Made by a program: the position numbers and the translations under genes. Shown here piece by piece: positions 8,585 through 19,261 of a stretch of DNA of 64,000 nucleotides. This stretch comes from CAWATG01 sp963785035. Its GTDB lineage: Bacteria; Actinomycetota; Acidimicrobiia; IMCC26256; CAWATG01. The stretch covers positions 641,114-705,113 of the forward strand of contig CAWATG010000005.1 in assembly GCA_963785035.1 (NCBI GenBank), in the 5' to 3' direction. The first letter of the stretch is position 1; the number at the start of each line of letters is the position of its first letter. The notes below the pieces were generated by a model. The model ran no database searches and had not been told where the DNA came from. It saw nothing but the letters and a program-made list of their open reading frames with translations.

Positions 8585-9502
8585 CTACTGAACGGGTGTG
8601 ACAGGTTCAATGGGATTGATCGGTTCATCGATCGCGCCTGCCGTGCCGGCGCTTGCTCCGTACAAGCCCAGCGCCTCCGCCATCTGATCGGTCATGTGAT
8701 AGGTCTCCTCACTCGAGGGGAACCGACCAGCACGAACGTCTTCAGCGAACAGGCGCAAGCCCTCGGTTGCGACTTCCCTCACATTCGCGTACCGGCGAAC
8801 GAACTTGGGAAGACTTCGGTCTTCGACACCCAACAGATCGTGAAACACCAGGACCTGACCATCACAGTGGCGCCCGGCACCGATACCGATGGTCGGCACC
8901 GAAACTGCGTCGGTGACCATGCGGGCAACGGCATCCGGCACGCATTCCAAGACGATTGCGAAACAGCCCGCCGCCTCCAACACCATCGCATCGTCCACGA
9001 TGATTTTTGCGGCATCAAGCTGTTTGCCCTGGACCCGGAAACCACCGAGAGCATGAATCGATTGGGGAGTCAGCCCCAAATGTCCCATCACGGGGATCTC
9101 GGCATCGAGAATTGCCTCGATGACCGCTTGACGCTTGCGCCCCCCCTCCAGCTTCACAGCGCCGGCACCGGCGCGAATCAACGTCGCGGCGTTACGGACC
9201 GCCTCCTCACAGGAGACGTGATAGCTCATCCACGGCAGGTCCCCCACGATGAGCGCCTGGGGCTTGGAGCGGGCAACGGCAGCGACATGGTGGGCCATGT
9301 CCGCAGTTGTGACTTGGAGCGTGTCGTCGTATCCCAGAACCACCATGGCCACCGAGTCACCCACAAGGATCACGTCGACGCCGGCGTCGTCCACCGCCCG
9401 CGCCGAAGGCGCGTCGTATGCCGTCACCATCACCAGTGGGTCGCCCACGCCCTTGCGGGCCCTGACATCCGGAGCAGAAATCGTCCGTACACGCTCAGCC
9501 AT
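8585..9502 (-). CDS. panB: 3-methyl-2-oxobutanoate hydroxymethyltransferase
   Basis: A 305-residue PanB, first committed enzyme of pantothenate/CoA synthesis: it adds a hydroxymethyl group from methylene-tetrahydrofolate to 2-oxoisovalerate. Seen: VMVTAYDAPSARAVDDAGVD, the metal-binding VGDSVAMVVLGYD, LPWMSYHVS, VKLEGG, MGHLGLTPQS and the late GIGAG-RHCDGQVLVFHD block. The ATG at 9502 gives the usual length. The frame is open upstream without a stop through a separate DUF5318 protein, giving an apparent 460-residue fusion; see that entry for why I treat them as two genes. Confidence 0.96.
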   Translation of the reverse strand: MAERVRTISAPDVRARKGVGDPLVMVTAYDAPSARAVDDAGVDVILVGDSVAMVVLGYDDTLQVTTADMAHHVAAVARSKPQALIVGDLPWMSYHVSCEEAVRNAATLIRAGAGAVKLEGGRKRQAVIEAILDAEIPVMGHLGLTPQSIHALGGFRVQGKQLDAAKIIVDDAMVLEAAGCFAIVLECVPDAVARMVTDAVSVPTIGIGAGRHCDGQVLVFHDLLGVEDRSLPKFVRRYANVREVATEGLRLFAEDVRAGRFPSSEETYHMTDQMAEALGLYGASAGTAGAIDEPINPIEPVTPVQ

Positions 9503-9600
9503 CGCCAAGACCTCCGCTGTCCCGGGCACCCTCGGCTCCGGGCAGTACCCACCAGTATTGCGCTCATTGGGCCCGGCGTGAACCCCGAAGTTCGGCGGAC

Positions 9601-9967
9601 CTACCGGTCGTGTCGCCGACCGAGCAAGATACCGGCGGTTGAGATGGTTCCAACCACACTCCACGCAGACCTCAACGACAAAGCATGAGAACTCGTCCAC
9701 CGAGGCCGCGAGCTTGTCCAGCTCGCCGGGCATCGAGATACACCGCCCGTGTGCCGCTTTCAGCGCCTCGCCATACACGTAAGAGACCTGCCGGAGCTGC
9801 TCCTTCGCGCAAACGGGGCATGCTCCAGAGACATTCGTGCCCACATGGCGGGCCGCCCGAAGCAGCTCCGGGTGCGCATCACAGACATCGAGATCGCTGA
9901 GGATCCCTCTTCGATGGTCTCGTAGGACCGCCCGCCGAGCCAACGCGTAATCGGTATGACGTGCCAC
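9601..9967 (-). CDS. DUF5318 family protein, apparently fused in frame to panB
   Basis: Upstream of panB in the same frame lies a DUF5318-like protein: DYALARRAVLRDHRRG, a CPVCAKEQLRQVSYVYGEALK zinc-ribbon-like segment, and VVEVCVECGWNHL, giving two CxxC pairs. The family is a small actinobacterial protein of unknown function. I take GTG 9967 as start. No stop separates it from panB, but removing one base from CGACCGGTAG on the coding strand near 9604-9611 would place a TAG at 9603-9601, straight after the conserved region. Since surplus single bases recur in this assembly, two separate genes are more likely than a real fusion. Confidence 0.75.
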
Positions 9968-10151
9968 AGGCGTCCAGGGTACTTCGGCTTCATGGGTTCC
10001 GTTCCCGCCAAGGATCCCAGCACGATTCGGCGCACCGCGCCGCCCTCCGAGCCTGGAAACCGCAATCAGTGAGCGGCCCGGAACGGGAAAGACCAGCCTC
10101 GGCCCTGTCGGGCAGGCACCATGTGAGAGAATCCCGCAAACAAGGAGTCCG

Positions 10152-10920
10152 ATGTCGCAACGAGCCAGAGCCATCATCAGCTACGACAGCAAGCAGGACG
10201 CTGATCGTCGGCTCGCGTTCGACCACGCCCGATACTCACCCGACGGGACAACCGAGCAAGCGGTCCGACTCCTCGGCGACCTGAAAGGCAAGAGGGTTCT
10301 CGAGCTCGGCTTCACCGAAGATACCGGATCATCATCCATCGCGTTCGCGAAACAAGGCGCCACGGCAATTGCGGTTGAGCCATCGCAGCGAGCGCGTGGC
10401 GACGTGGCGACGCGTGGCCGAGCGCGAGGGGGTGCGGGTCGAATGGCATGAGGCAGACCTCGCCGACCTTGCTTTCCTGCGAGCGGATTCCATCGACCTC
10501 GTCTTCAGCGCGCAAGCGCTGGGAGCGGTCGAGGACCTCGGCCGCGTCTTCCGCCAGGCCCACCGCGTGCTGCGTCAACGCGCACCGTTGGTCTTTTCGC
10601 TGCAACATCCATTCAGCACGTGTGTCGCGCGTGACACGCCGACAGGAGGGCCCGGCAAGAGCGGCACGCCGTCACTCGCCCTCGGAAACCTTGTCGTGCA
10701 CCGGTCGTACTTCAACACCGAACCACTCCAGGTCGACCTCGACGACCCCTCGTCGACGATTTATCCGCGCCTCTTCGGTTCGGTCTTCAGCGCGCTTGGA
10801 CGTGCAGGCTTTCGCGTCGATGCAATCATCGAACCCGCTGCAGAGGGTGCGCCCACCGTCGACAGCCTCATCGAAGTACCGACGGCGATCATCTGGCGCG
10901 CGCGCAAAGAGGGCGTCTAA
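10152..10920 (+). CDS. SAM-dependent methyltransferase (one frame change)
   Basis: The ATG at 10152 has AAGGAG upstream. The first part carries the SAM-binding motif I, KGKRVLELGFTEDTGSSSIAFA (glycine-rich loop imperfect), then the frame moves by one surplus base near 10390; the second part has ERVATWRRVAEREGV, DSIDLVFSAQALGAVEDL (motif IV region) and RVLRQRAPLVFSLQHPF. About 255 residues in all. Class I Rossmann methyltransferase of unknown substrate, small molecule more likely than RNA. It is convergent with cca, with ten bases between the stops, and divergent from DUF5318. Confidence 0.8.
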
Positions 10921-10930
10921 GGCGCTGTTG

Positions 10931-12364
10931 TCAGTCGCTGGTTTCTGCTGCCTGCAGGCGTGTGCCAACGGGTTCGACACCTTGCTCGCGCGCCCACTGG
11001 TCGAGGTACGCGTACGCCTCATCGCTCGTGATTGCGCCACGCTCCAACCGCAGTTCCAATAATGCATCGAGTGCCCGGCCGACAACCCGTCCTGGTGCAA
11101 CGCCCAGATACGCCATGACTTGGCGGCCATCGAGCGACGGGCGAATCGATGCAAGCTCCTCTTCCTCACGCAACGCTGCGATTCGCTGCTCCAGCTCATC
11201 CATGCGTCGTTCCAAGGCCCGCGCCTTATTGCGGTTGCGCGTTGTGCAGTCACATCGTTGTAGGTGATTCAGGTCGTCGAGCAACGACCCGGCATCGCGC
11301 GCATACCGGCGTACCGCGCTATCAGTCCATCCCATTGCGTACGTGTGTATCCGAAGGTGCAGAAATACAAGCTGCTTCACATCCGAGATCAACTCGTTCG
11401 GCGCGCGTAAAGCACGCAATCGATCCTCTGCCATCCGCGCACCGACGACTTCGTGATGATGGAAGCTCACGCCCTTCTTGGCAAACGAGCGAGTCTTGGG
11501 CTTGCCGACGTCGTGAAGCAATGCAGCCAACCGCACTCGCAACTCGGGTTTCGTCTTCGCTACGACAGCGATCGTGTGCTCGAGCACGTCCTTGTGATGA
11601 TGAACAGGGTCCTGTTCCAGCCGCATCGCGTTCAGTTCCGGCAAGAACTCGTCCGACAATCCCGTTTGTGCGAGGAACCACAAACCGGCGGACGGATCCT
11701 CGGTCATCAAAAGCTTCGACAACTCGTCAAAGATGCGTTCAGCACTCACGATCTCCATGCGACCACGAAGGCGAGTAACCGATTCGATCAGCTCGGGAAC
11801 CGGGGCGAGCCGAAGATCCGCAATGAACCGCGCAGCGCGAAGCATCCGGAGCGGGTCGTCCTCAAACGAGATATCTGGATCCAGTGGCGTACGCAGCCGG
11901 CGATCGGCAAGGTCGATCGCTCCACCGAACGGATCAACGAGCAGTGTGTCAGGAAGTTGCAGGGCCATGGCGTTCACGGTGAAGTCACGTCGCGAGAGGT
12001 CTGTTTCCAGATCATCGGAGTAGACAACTTCCGGCTTGCGACTCTCGGCGCGATACACCTCGGCGCGGTACGTGGTGATCTCCAACTTCACGCCACGGCG
12101 GAGACAACCAATGGTCCCGAAGCGCTGCCCCTGGAGCCACACCGCATCAGCCCACCCGCGTACGATTTCCTCTACGGCGTCAGGGCGCGCGTTCGTCGCA
12201 AAATCAAGATCATGGTCCGAGCGCACCCGATCCATCAGTGCGTCGCGAACACTTCCTCCGACGAGCGCGCATGCATACCCGGCATCGGCAAGGCGCTCAG
12301 CTAACTCCTGCGCGGGGGAATCGCCGGCGAGAAGTGAACGAAGGCGCTCGGGAACAGCGGACAT
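10931..12364 (-). CDS. cca: CCA tRNA nucleotidyltransferase / poly(A) polymerase family
   Basis: A 477-residue class II nucleotidyltransferase (PcnA/Cca type). Seen: the GGSVRDALMDR active-site loop with SDHDLDFAT, the RRDFTVNAMAL motif, DPLRMLRAARF, then an HD domain (ALLHDVGKPKT) and a coiled basic C-terminal region (RNRNKARALERRMDELEQRIAALREEEE). It would add or repair the 3' CCA of tRNAs; none of the tRNA genes in this window encodes CCA, so the activity is needed. Start ATG 12364. It overlaps the 3' end of the upstream pilT-type gene by 64 bases. In mycobacteria the orthologue pcnA heads the same oriC-proximal block. Confidence 0.93.
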   Translation of the reverse strand: MSAVPERLRSLLAGDSPAQELAERLADAGYACALVGGSVRDALMDRVRSDHDLDFATNARPDAVEEIVRGWADAVWLQGQRFGTIGCLRRGVKLEITTYRAEVYRAESRKPEVVYSDDLETDLSRRDFTVNAMALQLPDTLLVDPFGGAIDLADRRLRTPLDPDISFEDDPLRMLRAARFIADLRLAPVPELIESVTRLRGRMEIVSAERIFDELSKLLMTEDPSAGLWFLAQTGLSDEFLPELNAMRLEQDPVHHHKDVLEHTIAVVAKTKPELRVRLAALLHDVGKPKTRSFAKKGVSFHHHEVVGARMAEDRLRALRAPNELISDVKQLVFLHLRIHTYAMGWTDSAVRRYARDAGSLLDDLNHLQRCDCTTRNRNKARALERRMDELEQRIAALREEEELASIRPSLDGRQVMAYLGVAPGRVVGRALDALLELRLERGAITSDEAYAYLDQWAREQGVEPVGTRLQAAETSD

Positions 12365-13648
12365 AGATCCATTGTCGCCGATAGCGCCGCTGCCCAAGCG
12401 TAGCGGTGTAGCCCACAAGGGCCGTTGGGGCTTCCTAGGAGCTGCGCTCGGCCGAAATATGCGCCGGATCTGCAATCGGAGGAATCGCCGGTGCTCCCAT
12501 ACCCGGGCGCCGGGGGGTTTCGGAGTCCTGAGTAGGGCGCACCTCCGCGCAGACGCGGTTCGCCATACAGGCTCGATTCCATATCCGCCTTGTCGATCTC
12601 GAGCTTCAGGTCGTGCGGACGGGTCGCAGCGCCCAGCGCCTCACGACGCGAAACCACCCCAGCGACATACAGGCCCAGCAGACTCTGATCGAAGGTCTGC
12701 ATGCCGTAATACTCGCCTTCGGCAATCACGGTCTCGAGCTCGTGCGTTTCCTCGGGATTCACGATCTTCTCGTACACGCGCCCGTTGGCGACCAACACCT
12801 CGACCGCCGGAACACGCCCAAGACCGTCGGAGCGTTCGAGGAGGCGCTGGCTCACGTTGCCACGAAGCGTTGCGCCTAACGAGGAACGGATCTGCTGCTG
12901 GTGATGCGGTGGATAGAAATCGATAATGCGGTTGATCGTCTCACTGGCATTCATCGTGTGCAAGGTGGAGAACACGAGATGCCCAGTTTCTGCGGCGGCC
13001 AAGGCTGCCGAGACCGTTTCGGCGTCACGCATCTCACCGATCAAGATGACATCAGGATCCTGGCGCAACACGCGCTTCAACGCGGAGTGAAAGTCCTCCG
13101 TATCGGTTCCGATCTCGCGTTGATTCAGGATTGACTTCTTGTCTGGATGGAGCACTTCGATCGGATCTTCGATGGTGACAATGTGCTTCTCGAGATTCGA
13201 GTTGATGTGATCGATCATCGCCGCAAGGGTTGTTGTCTTCCCCGAACCTGTCGGACCCGTGACCAGGACCAGGCCACGTGGCTCTTCGGCGAGACGTCGC
13301 AGAATCGGGGGAAGGCCAAGTGCTTCGAAGCTCGGGATGCCCGGAAGCACGCGTCGCAGGACGAGGCCGATCGATCCGCGTTGACGAAAGACGTTGGCAC
13401 GGAAACGTCCCGAGACCGGAAACCGTGTAGGCGAAGTCCGCCTCGCTCGTCGCCATGAACTCATCGGCGCGCTGTTTGGGCATGATCGCGAAGCTGACGC
13501 GTTCGGTGTCGGCGGCCGTGACCGTCTCATAGCGCGTGGGTCGCAGCCTTCCATCGACACGGATGAAGGGGGGCGATCCCACCTTGATATGGATGTCAGA
13601 GGCCCCGCGTTCGACGGCGGTTCTCAGCAGTTGGTCAAGGTCGATCAC
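12301..13648 (-). CDS. pilT: PilT-type retraction/secretion ATPase (one frame change)
   Basis: Hexameric ATPase of the type IV pilus retraction family. First part (GTG 13648, GAGGAGG upstream): VERGASDIHIKVGSPPFIRVDGRL and MPKQRADEF; after one surplus base near 13413 the sequence continues in FRANVFRQRGSIGLVLRRV, LVTGPTGSGKTTTLAAMID (Walker A), the Asp box VTIEDPIEVLH, LRQDPDVILIGEMRD (Walker B), and the His box TGHLVFSTLHTM. AIRNLIRE-type retraction motif is not obvious. The C-terminal tail is long, Pro/Gly-rich and runs 64 bases into cca. No pilin or other pilus gene is in the window, so it may serve a remote pilus locus. Confidence 0.9.
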
Positions 13649-13779
13649 GACGCCTCCTCGCGGGGAATATCGGCCGGTCCTAATCGTTCCTTGAGTCCCA
13701 AACGGCCAGAGCCCGCCGTTCGTCGGACGGGATCACTAGCCTTCCAGGGACTCATGAATCCTTCTGCAGGGACCCGCCC

Positions 13780-14476
13780 GTGACCGCTCGCACGCTTCGC
13801 TGGCCTGGCGGATGGGCGCGGGTCGGACCGTGGCGCGGACATGCTGACGTCGCCCAACTCGTCATCGGCGCCATGGCATCACCGGACCCCGAGGCCCTCG
13901 ACGATTGTCTCCGCCAACTTCGATCTGCGGGCTTCACATCGGTCGTCACTGGCGCCATCAATCCTGCCGACTCCTTGGTGTTCGTCGATGCAGGATTCAC
14001 CGTGCGCGAGCGACTGCGCTTGCTCGCTCACGACATGAGCCGACTTCCAGCCGTTGCATCTTCGACCCGACGAGCACGTGCTTCCGATCGTGCATCGGTA
14101 CTCGCACTCGACAACCGGGCATTCGCTGGACACATGGTGCCTTGACGACAACGGTCTCACCGACGCCATCGACGCCACACCGGCAACTCGCTTCCGTGTC
14201 GTACCAGCCCATATGGGCGAGATCGTGGGATATTCGATTGCCGGCCGATCCGGCCAACACGGGTATCTCCAGCGCCTTGCAGTCGATCCCGATATGACAC
14301 GGCGCGGATGGGGACACGTGCTCGTCGGTGACGCGATGCGATGGCTGAAACGCCACGGGGTCACACGTACCCTTGTCAACACGCAGCTCGACAACGATTC
14401 CGCACTCCGCCTTTACGAGTCGTGCGGCTTCGAACGCCTTCCCGTTGGCCTGTTCGTGTACGGGCGATCGCTGTGA
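13780..14476 (+). CDS. GNAT N-acetyltransferase (one frame change)
   Basis: GTG start with AGGGA upstream. The N-terminal part (to AFAGHMVP, about residue 121) reads in one frame; after a surplus base near 14140 it continues with CLDDNGLTDAIDATP, GYSIAGRSGQHGYLQRLAVDPDMTRRGWGHVLV and VNTQLDNDSALRLYESCGFER, the acetyl-CoA binding region (RRGWG matches Q/RxxGxG/A) and motif B of the GNAT fold. About 231 residues. It overlaps the next gene by GTGA. In mycobacteria the equivalent slot between pcnA and the Rv3909-like gene holds a Nudix enzyme instead. Substrate unknown. Confidence 0.8.
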
Positions 14477-16576
14477 CACTGCGGGTCTCTTCGCGCGTCG
14501 CCGCAATTGCGTTCGGCATCTCGGTGCTGACCATGACAACGACGCCCACGCAGTCAGCCGTTGCACAAGAGACGCAATCGCAAGGCACAACAGCCTTGAC
14601 GATCGCTTCGGGCGAACCAAAGGGACTGACGCTTGAATCCCAACCTGCCTGGACGCCCATCGGAAGCGAAGTGCCGATCGACCTGGGCATCATCGACGAA
14701 TACGCCGGCGCGCAACTCAAAGTGATCGTGCATTCCGCCATTGCGACTCGGACGGGTTTCGACCGTACGGTCGTCGGTGAGTCACTGGGTGGAATGCTGA
14801 CCCGCCTTGCTCCCATCGCCGTGAGTGATCTGCCGGTGGTCAATGGGAACAGGCGCCTGATCCTCGCCCTTCAGGACGCTGCAACTCCACGAGACACAAC
14901 ACGCATTCCTATCACCAAGACGGGCGTGTATCCGGTCGTTATTGCCGTTCAGGATCCGGCGACAGGATCTGAGCGCGCGCGAATTGTGACGTATATCGTC
15001 GCTGTGCCCCCAGGTAGCACTAGTACCCAGATCCCACAACCGCTCGGTGTTGCGTGGGTCTGGCGGATAGTCGCGCCACCTGCGTTGCTCGCTGACGGTA
15101 GCCCCGATCCCGCCATCACGAAGCAATTCGCACCCAACGGGCGCCTCGGACGAATCGCAAGCGCACTCAACAGCGCTGGAACCGTACCCATCACGATCGT
15201 GCCCGGACCTGAGACCATCGAGGCATGGAACGACGCAAGCGCAACAGCGCCCGAACCTTGCGTCAGGTCTCGCCGCGATCCAAGAGGCAGCGACTCGGAT
15301 TCAGGTCGTCGGCGGTCCGCTCGTACCGATCGACATTGCATCCCTGGACGCGCATGATCTCGGCAGCGAGGTCGGACCATATCTCTCGGCAGGATCTGAT
15401 TCCCTCGCGAACTCACTCGGCGTGCGGATTGAAGGTCGAACTGCGGTGGTCGACACCGTTGACGCCGGAGCGCTTTCACGGCTTCGCGAGGCAGGCGTCG
15501 ATCGCTTCGTCGTCTCTCGGCAATCCCTCGAACCGTGCTCCGACCAAACTCACGCCCGCTCGTCCTTTTAATCTCGAAAGCACCACGAATTCCTTGACCG
15601 CTGCTGCTGATGAAAGCGGGCTCGGCGAGCTTCTCTCGACAAACGCGCCGCCGGCACTCGTAGCGCAACGGTTCTTGGCGGGCCTGTCGGTCGTGGCACT
15701 CGAGAAACCTGGCGAGCTACGCGGCATCGCAATTGCCAGCAGCGCTACGTGGAGTCCCAGTACGAAACTCCTCAACTCGATCACGGCCGGACTGACAGAC
15801 CATCCCCTGCTTCGGCCTTTGTCGCTCGATGCGTATTTCGACGAGATCCCGGTGGCGACCACGACCGGCGGTGCCCCGCTTGTGCGAAAATTGACACGTC
15901 CGTCCGAACCTACCGTTCCGTCGGTCGACGAACCGACGTACCGCCGTTACCAGCGACAACAAGCGTCCTTCCGGAGCCTGCTGCCTGCAGGTGATCCGCG
16001 AATTGCCCGTGGTGAACGTGCGCTGCACGTCGTGCTCTCATCGGCCTGGACCGGCGAGGAAGGTCGACGGCGAGCTGCCGCTGGAGCTCAACACGATCGA
16101 CATCGCTTCTCAGCAGTTCCTCTCGAAGATCCGGGCTCCGGATGGCCGCTCGGTGACCATCACATCCGAAACAGCCAGCGTCCCGATCACGATTACGAAC
16201 GACACCGGACAGGCCGTGCGCGTCCGTGTCACGATCACGAGCAAAAAGCTGTCATTTCCTGAAGGCAGCACACAGCTCGTCGATCTTCCACCGCGAACTC
16301 GCACCATCGAGTTCAAGGTACGTCGCGCGCGCCTCTGGGACATTCCCCGCCCTCATCAACGTGACAACTGCCGACGGAATGCTCGAAATTCAACGTGCGC
16401 AGCTCACCGTCACCTCACGTGTTGTCAGCGGTGTGGGTGTCGTTCTTGCGGTCGGCGCTATCGCTTTCCTCTTGCTGTGGTGGCTGAATCACTTTCGCAA
16501 ACACAAGGGCGGGCGCCGAGCAACGCCTCAGACGCACCCGAGAAGAACGTTCGAGCCCGAGGGCACGCCTGCATGA
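14473..16576 (+). CDS. Rv3909/DUF6049-like secreted envelope protein (four frame changes)
   Basis: GTG start overlapping the previous stop. The N-terminus has a signal peptide (VAAIAFGISVLTM, ending near AVAQE) and the C-terminus one transmembrane helix (GVGVVLAVGAIAFLLLWWL) plus a basic cytoplasmic tail, so most of the ~699 residues lie outside the membrane. Four successive surplus bases (near 15240, 15540, 16060 and 16325) break the frame; pieces include GLAAIQEAATRIQVVGGPLVPID, LTPARPFNLES and SKIRAPDGRSVTITSE, the last an immunoglobulin-like region. Position immediately before murJ (ATGA overlap) matches the mycobacterial Rv3909-Rv3910 pair. Function unknown; a role in wall assembly is inferred from context. 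Confidence 0.75.
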
Positions 16577-18202
16577 GCGGATCCGACACGACGGGGCTTC
16601 CCTCACGCGACAGCGCCATTTCGCGTCGGCTGGTTCGTTCCAGCGCCACCGTGGCAGTGGGAACCGCGCTGTCACGCGTCACCGGTTTCCTCCGCGTCTC
16701 GGCAATTGCCACCTTGGGATTCGGGCCACTCACCGACGTCTACAACATTGCGAACAATACGCCGAACATCATTTATGAATTGCTCCTCGGTGGAGTCCTC
16801 ACGGCGACGCTCGTTCCCCTGTACGTGCGGTACCTGGACAACGCCGACCGCGAGGCCGTCAACGCGATCAATTCCGTCGCTCTCACGGTCCTGCTCGCAA
16901 TCACTCGTCCTCGCGATTGTGCTCGCGCCTTGGATCATCAAGCCATATTTCATCGGCATCGAACGACCCACGCGTGCTCGCGGAAGAGCGCCTCGCAGTT
17001 GACTTTCTGCGACTGTTCGCGCCACAAATCTTCTTCTACGGCACGTCGGCTCTCGCCGGAGCCATGCTCAACGCGCGTCGGAGATTCGTCGCCGCCGCGT
17101 TTGCGCCCGTGCTCAACAATGTTGTGGTCATCTGCGTGTTCCTCGTTGCACCGCACGTGATCTCGGACACGTTGTCGGTCGAAACCGTGAGCGAGCACCG
17201 CGCGTTGCTTTGGTTCTTCGGTCTTGGGACAACTGCCGGCATCGCTGTCATGGCAATCGCACTGCTCCCAGCACTCCACCGGGCAGGCTTCACCTTGTCC
17301 TTCTCGCGAAGTTGGCGCCATCCCGCTGTCACAACCATGGTGCGCCTATCTGGATGGACCATCGGCTACGTCGATCGCCAACCAGATTGCTTTCTGGATC
17401 GTCATGGTCCTGGCATATCGCGAGTCGGGAGACACATCGGCCTACCTCGCGGCATTCATCGTCTTCCAGCTCCCACATGGGCTCTTCGCCGTCACGATCA
17501 TGACAACCCTCATGCCCGAGCTCTCTGCCGCGGCAGTCCGCCACGACACCGACGCGTTCCGACACCAATTCGCAAGTGGTCTACGGCTCATCGGTCTGGT
17601 CATCGTCCCGTCCGCGTGCGTCATGGTGACACTGGCGCGACCGATCGTGAACGGTGTCCTCGGACATGGTGACTTCACCAGTCAATCAGCGGCCCTATCG
17701 GCGGAGACCCTTGCTGCGTTTGGCGGCGGTCTGGTGTTTTTCTCGGTGTACCTCTACACCTTGCGCGCTTTCTACGCACTGCACGACACGCGTACGCCCT
17801 TCGTACTGAACTGCTGGGAAAATGGCATCAACATTGTCCTGGCATTCGCTCTGTACCCAGCCTTTGGCGTACAGGGGCTCGCGGCGGCCTGGTCACTTGC
17901 CTATCTCTTCGGGGCAGCACTGGCTCTGGTCGCGCTCGAGACGTCGAATTGGATCGCTCGAGACGCAACGGACGCTGCAGTGTTTCCGCAAGATCATCAT
18001 CGGAGCCGTCGGAGTCACGGTGGTCTCGTTCACGGTGGCCCGCCTGTTCAATACCGCGACGACAGCAGCGTCGATTGCAACGACGGTTGTCGGCATTGCG
18101 GTGTCGGCTTTGTTGTACATCGGCGTCTTGTACCTGTTCAAGGTGGACGAGCTCTTGACACTCATCAATGCATTCCGCCGCCAAGAACCGGCATCGACGT
18201 AA
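16573..18202 (+). CDS. murJ: Lipid II flippase MurJ (four frame changes)
   Basis: MVF-fold transporter that moves lipid II to the outer face of the membrane. Successive pieces: GTALSRVTGFLRVSAIATLGFG and NIIYELLLGGVLTATLVPL; IVLAPWIIKPYF; EERLAVDFLRLFAPQIFFYGTSALAGAMLNARR; IANQIAFWIVMVLAYRESGDTSAYLAAF to GLAAAWSLAYLFGAAL; and a last two-helix segment ending RRQEPAST. Each junction (near 16900, 16965, 17355, 17965) equals one surplus base; corrected length is about 542 residues with some 14 hydrophobic segments. Unlike mycobacterial MviN it is not fused to a kinase-like domain; a separate kinase with a matching extracellular module lies two genes on. Confidence 0.9.
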
Positions 18203-18347
18203 CCGGTTGGCACCTTTCCGGTGCACCCCCGTGTAACCATTGCCCAGCGGTACACATCCGATTGCAACGTCACCAGCGGAAAACGAGGCATGACCCCGGC
18301 GACGCCACGACGTGGAACAGCGACACGACCTGGAATATGGAGGCGCA

Positions 18348-19206
18348 GTGTCAAACGGAACGACTTCAGGTATCCGCGTCGTCACAGATAGCTCCTGTGA
18401 CCTTCCCACGGATCTCGCCAACGAATTCGCCATCAAGATCGTCCCGCTGACGATTCGCTTCGGCACCGAAGAGTTCGTCGACCGCGAAGAGCTCGACAAT
18501 GCAACCTTTTGGGATCGGCTCGTCCGTTCAGAGGTCCTTCCCGAAACCGCGGCGCCCTCGTCCGGTGCGTTTGCCGAGTGTTTCCAGTCACTCGTCGACG
18601 ACGGAGCAACGGGAGTCGTATGTATCAACCTTTCGTCGCACTTGTCGGCAACGATGCAGTCTGCGCAGGTCGCCGCACGTTCTCTCGACGGTCTTGTTCC
18701 GATCGCAGTCATCGACTCCCTGAGCGCATCGATGGGCGTCGGAAACCTGTGCCTCGATGCGGCACGACTCGCGTCGGAGGGGGCGGATGTGCCGCGCATC
18801 GTCGAGGACCTCACCGGTCGAGTCAAGCGAACCCGCCTCGTGGCCTCGCTTGCCACCCTCGAATATCTGCGCAAAGGCGGTCGAATCGGAACGGCAAAGG
18901 CAATGCTGGGCTCGATGTTGTCCATCAAGCCGACGATCGAGGTCGTCGACGGACGGGTCACCGAGGCAGGCAAAGTCCGGACGCGGTCCAAAGCGATCCA
19001 AGCACTCGCCGAGCGCGTGAAGGCAGGGCCCGTTCGAGCACCTCTGCGTGCTGCAAGGGGCAGCACCGGACCATGTCGAGCTTGTCGATCTTCTCAGCCG
19101 GCAATTCCCAGGGGAGGACATCGGGGTGAGCGAAATCGGGCCTGTCATCGGAACCCATACCGGCCCAGGCGTGCTCGGCGTCACCTGGCAGGTTCCGCCG
19201 CGCTGA
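18348..19206 (+). CDS. degV: DegV family fatty acid-binding protein (one frame change)
   Basis: GTG start preceded by GGAGG at 18339. Seen: VVTDSSCDLP, VPLTIRFGTEEFVDREEL, the TAAPSSGAFAECF fatty-acid-site region, VIDSLSASMGVGNL and LATLEYLRKGGRIG. A surplus base near 19030 shifts the last ~58 residues, which read GPFEHLCVLQGAAPDHVELV and end GTHTGPGVLGVTWQ, the conserved DegV C-terminus. DegV/FakB proteins bind a fatty acid; in firmicutes they feed a fatty-acid kinase, but no FakA is in the window. It stands between murJ and a kinase gene. Confidence 0.88.
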
Positions 19207-19261
19207 CGAACAACGAGCGATGACCAGCGTGCCTTTCCGACGACAGATCGGCTACTAGCTT

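Noticed and set aside
10160..12470. Long open frames on both strands across the methyltransferase and cca
   Set aside because: The cca and methyltransferase readings carry complete catalytic motifs; the opposite and shifted frames carry none.
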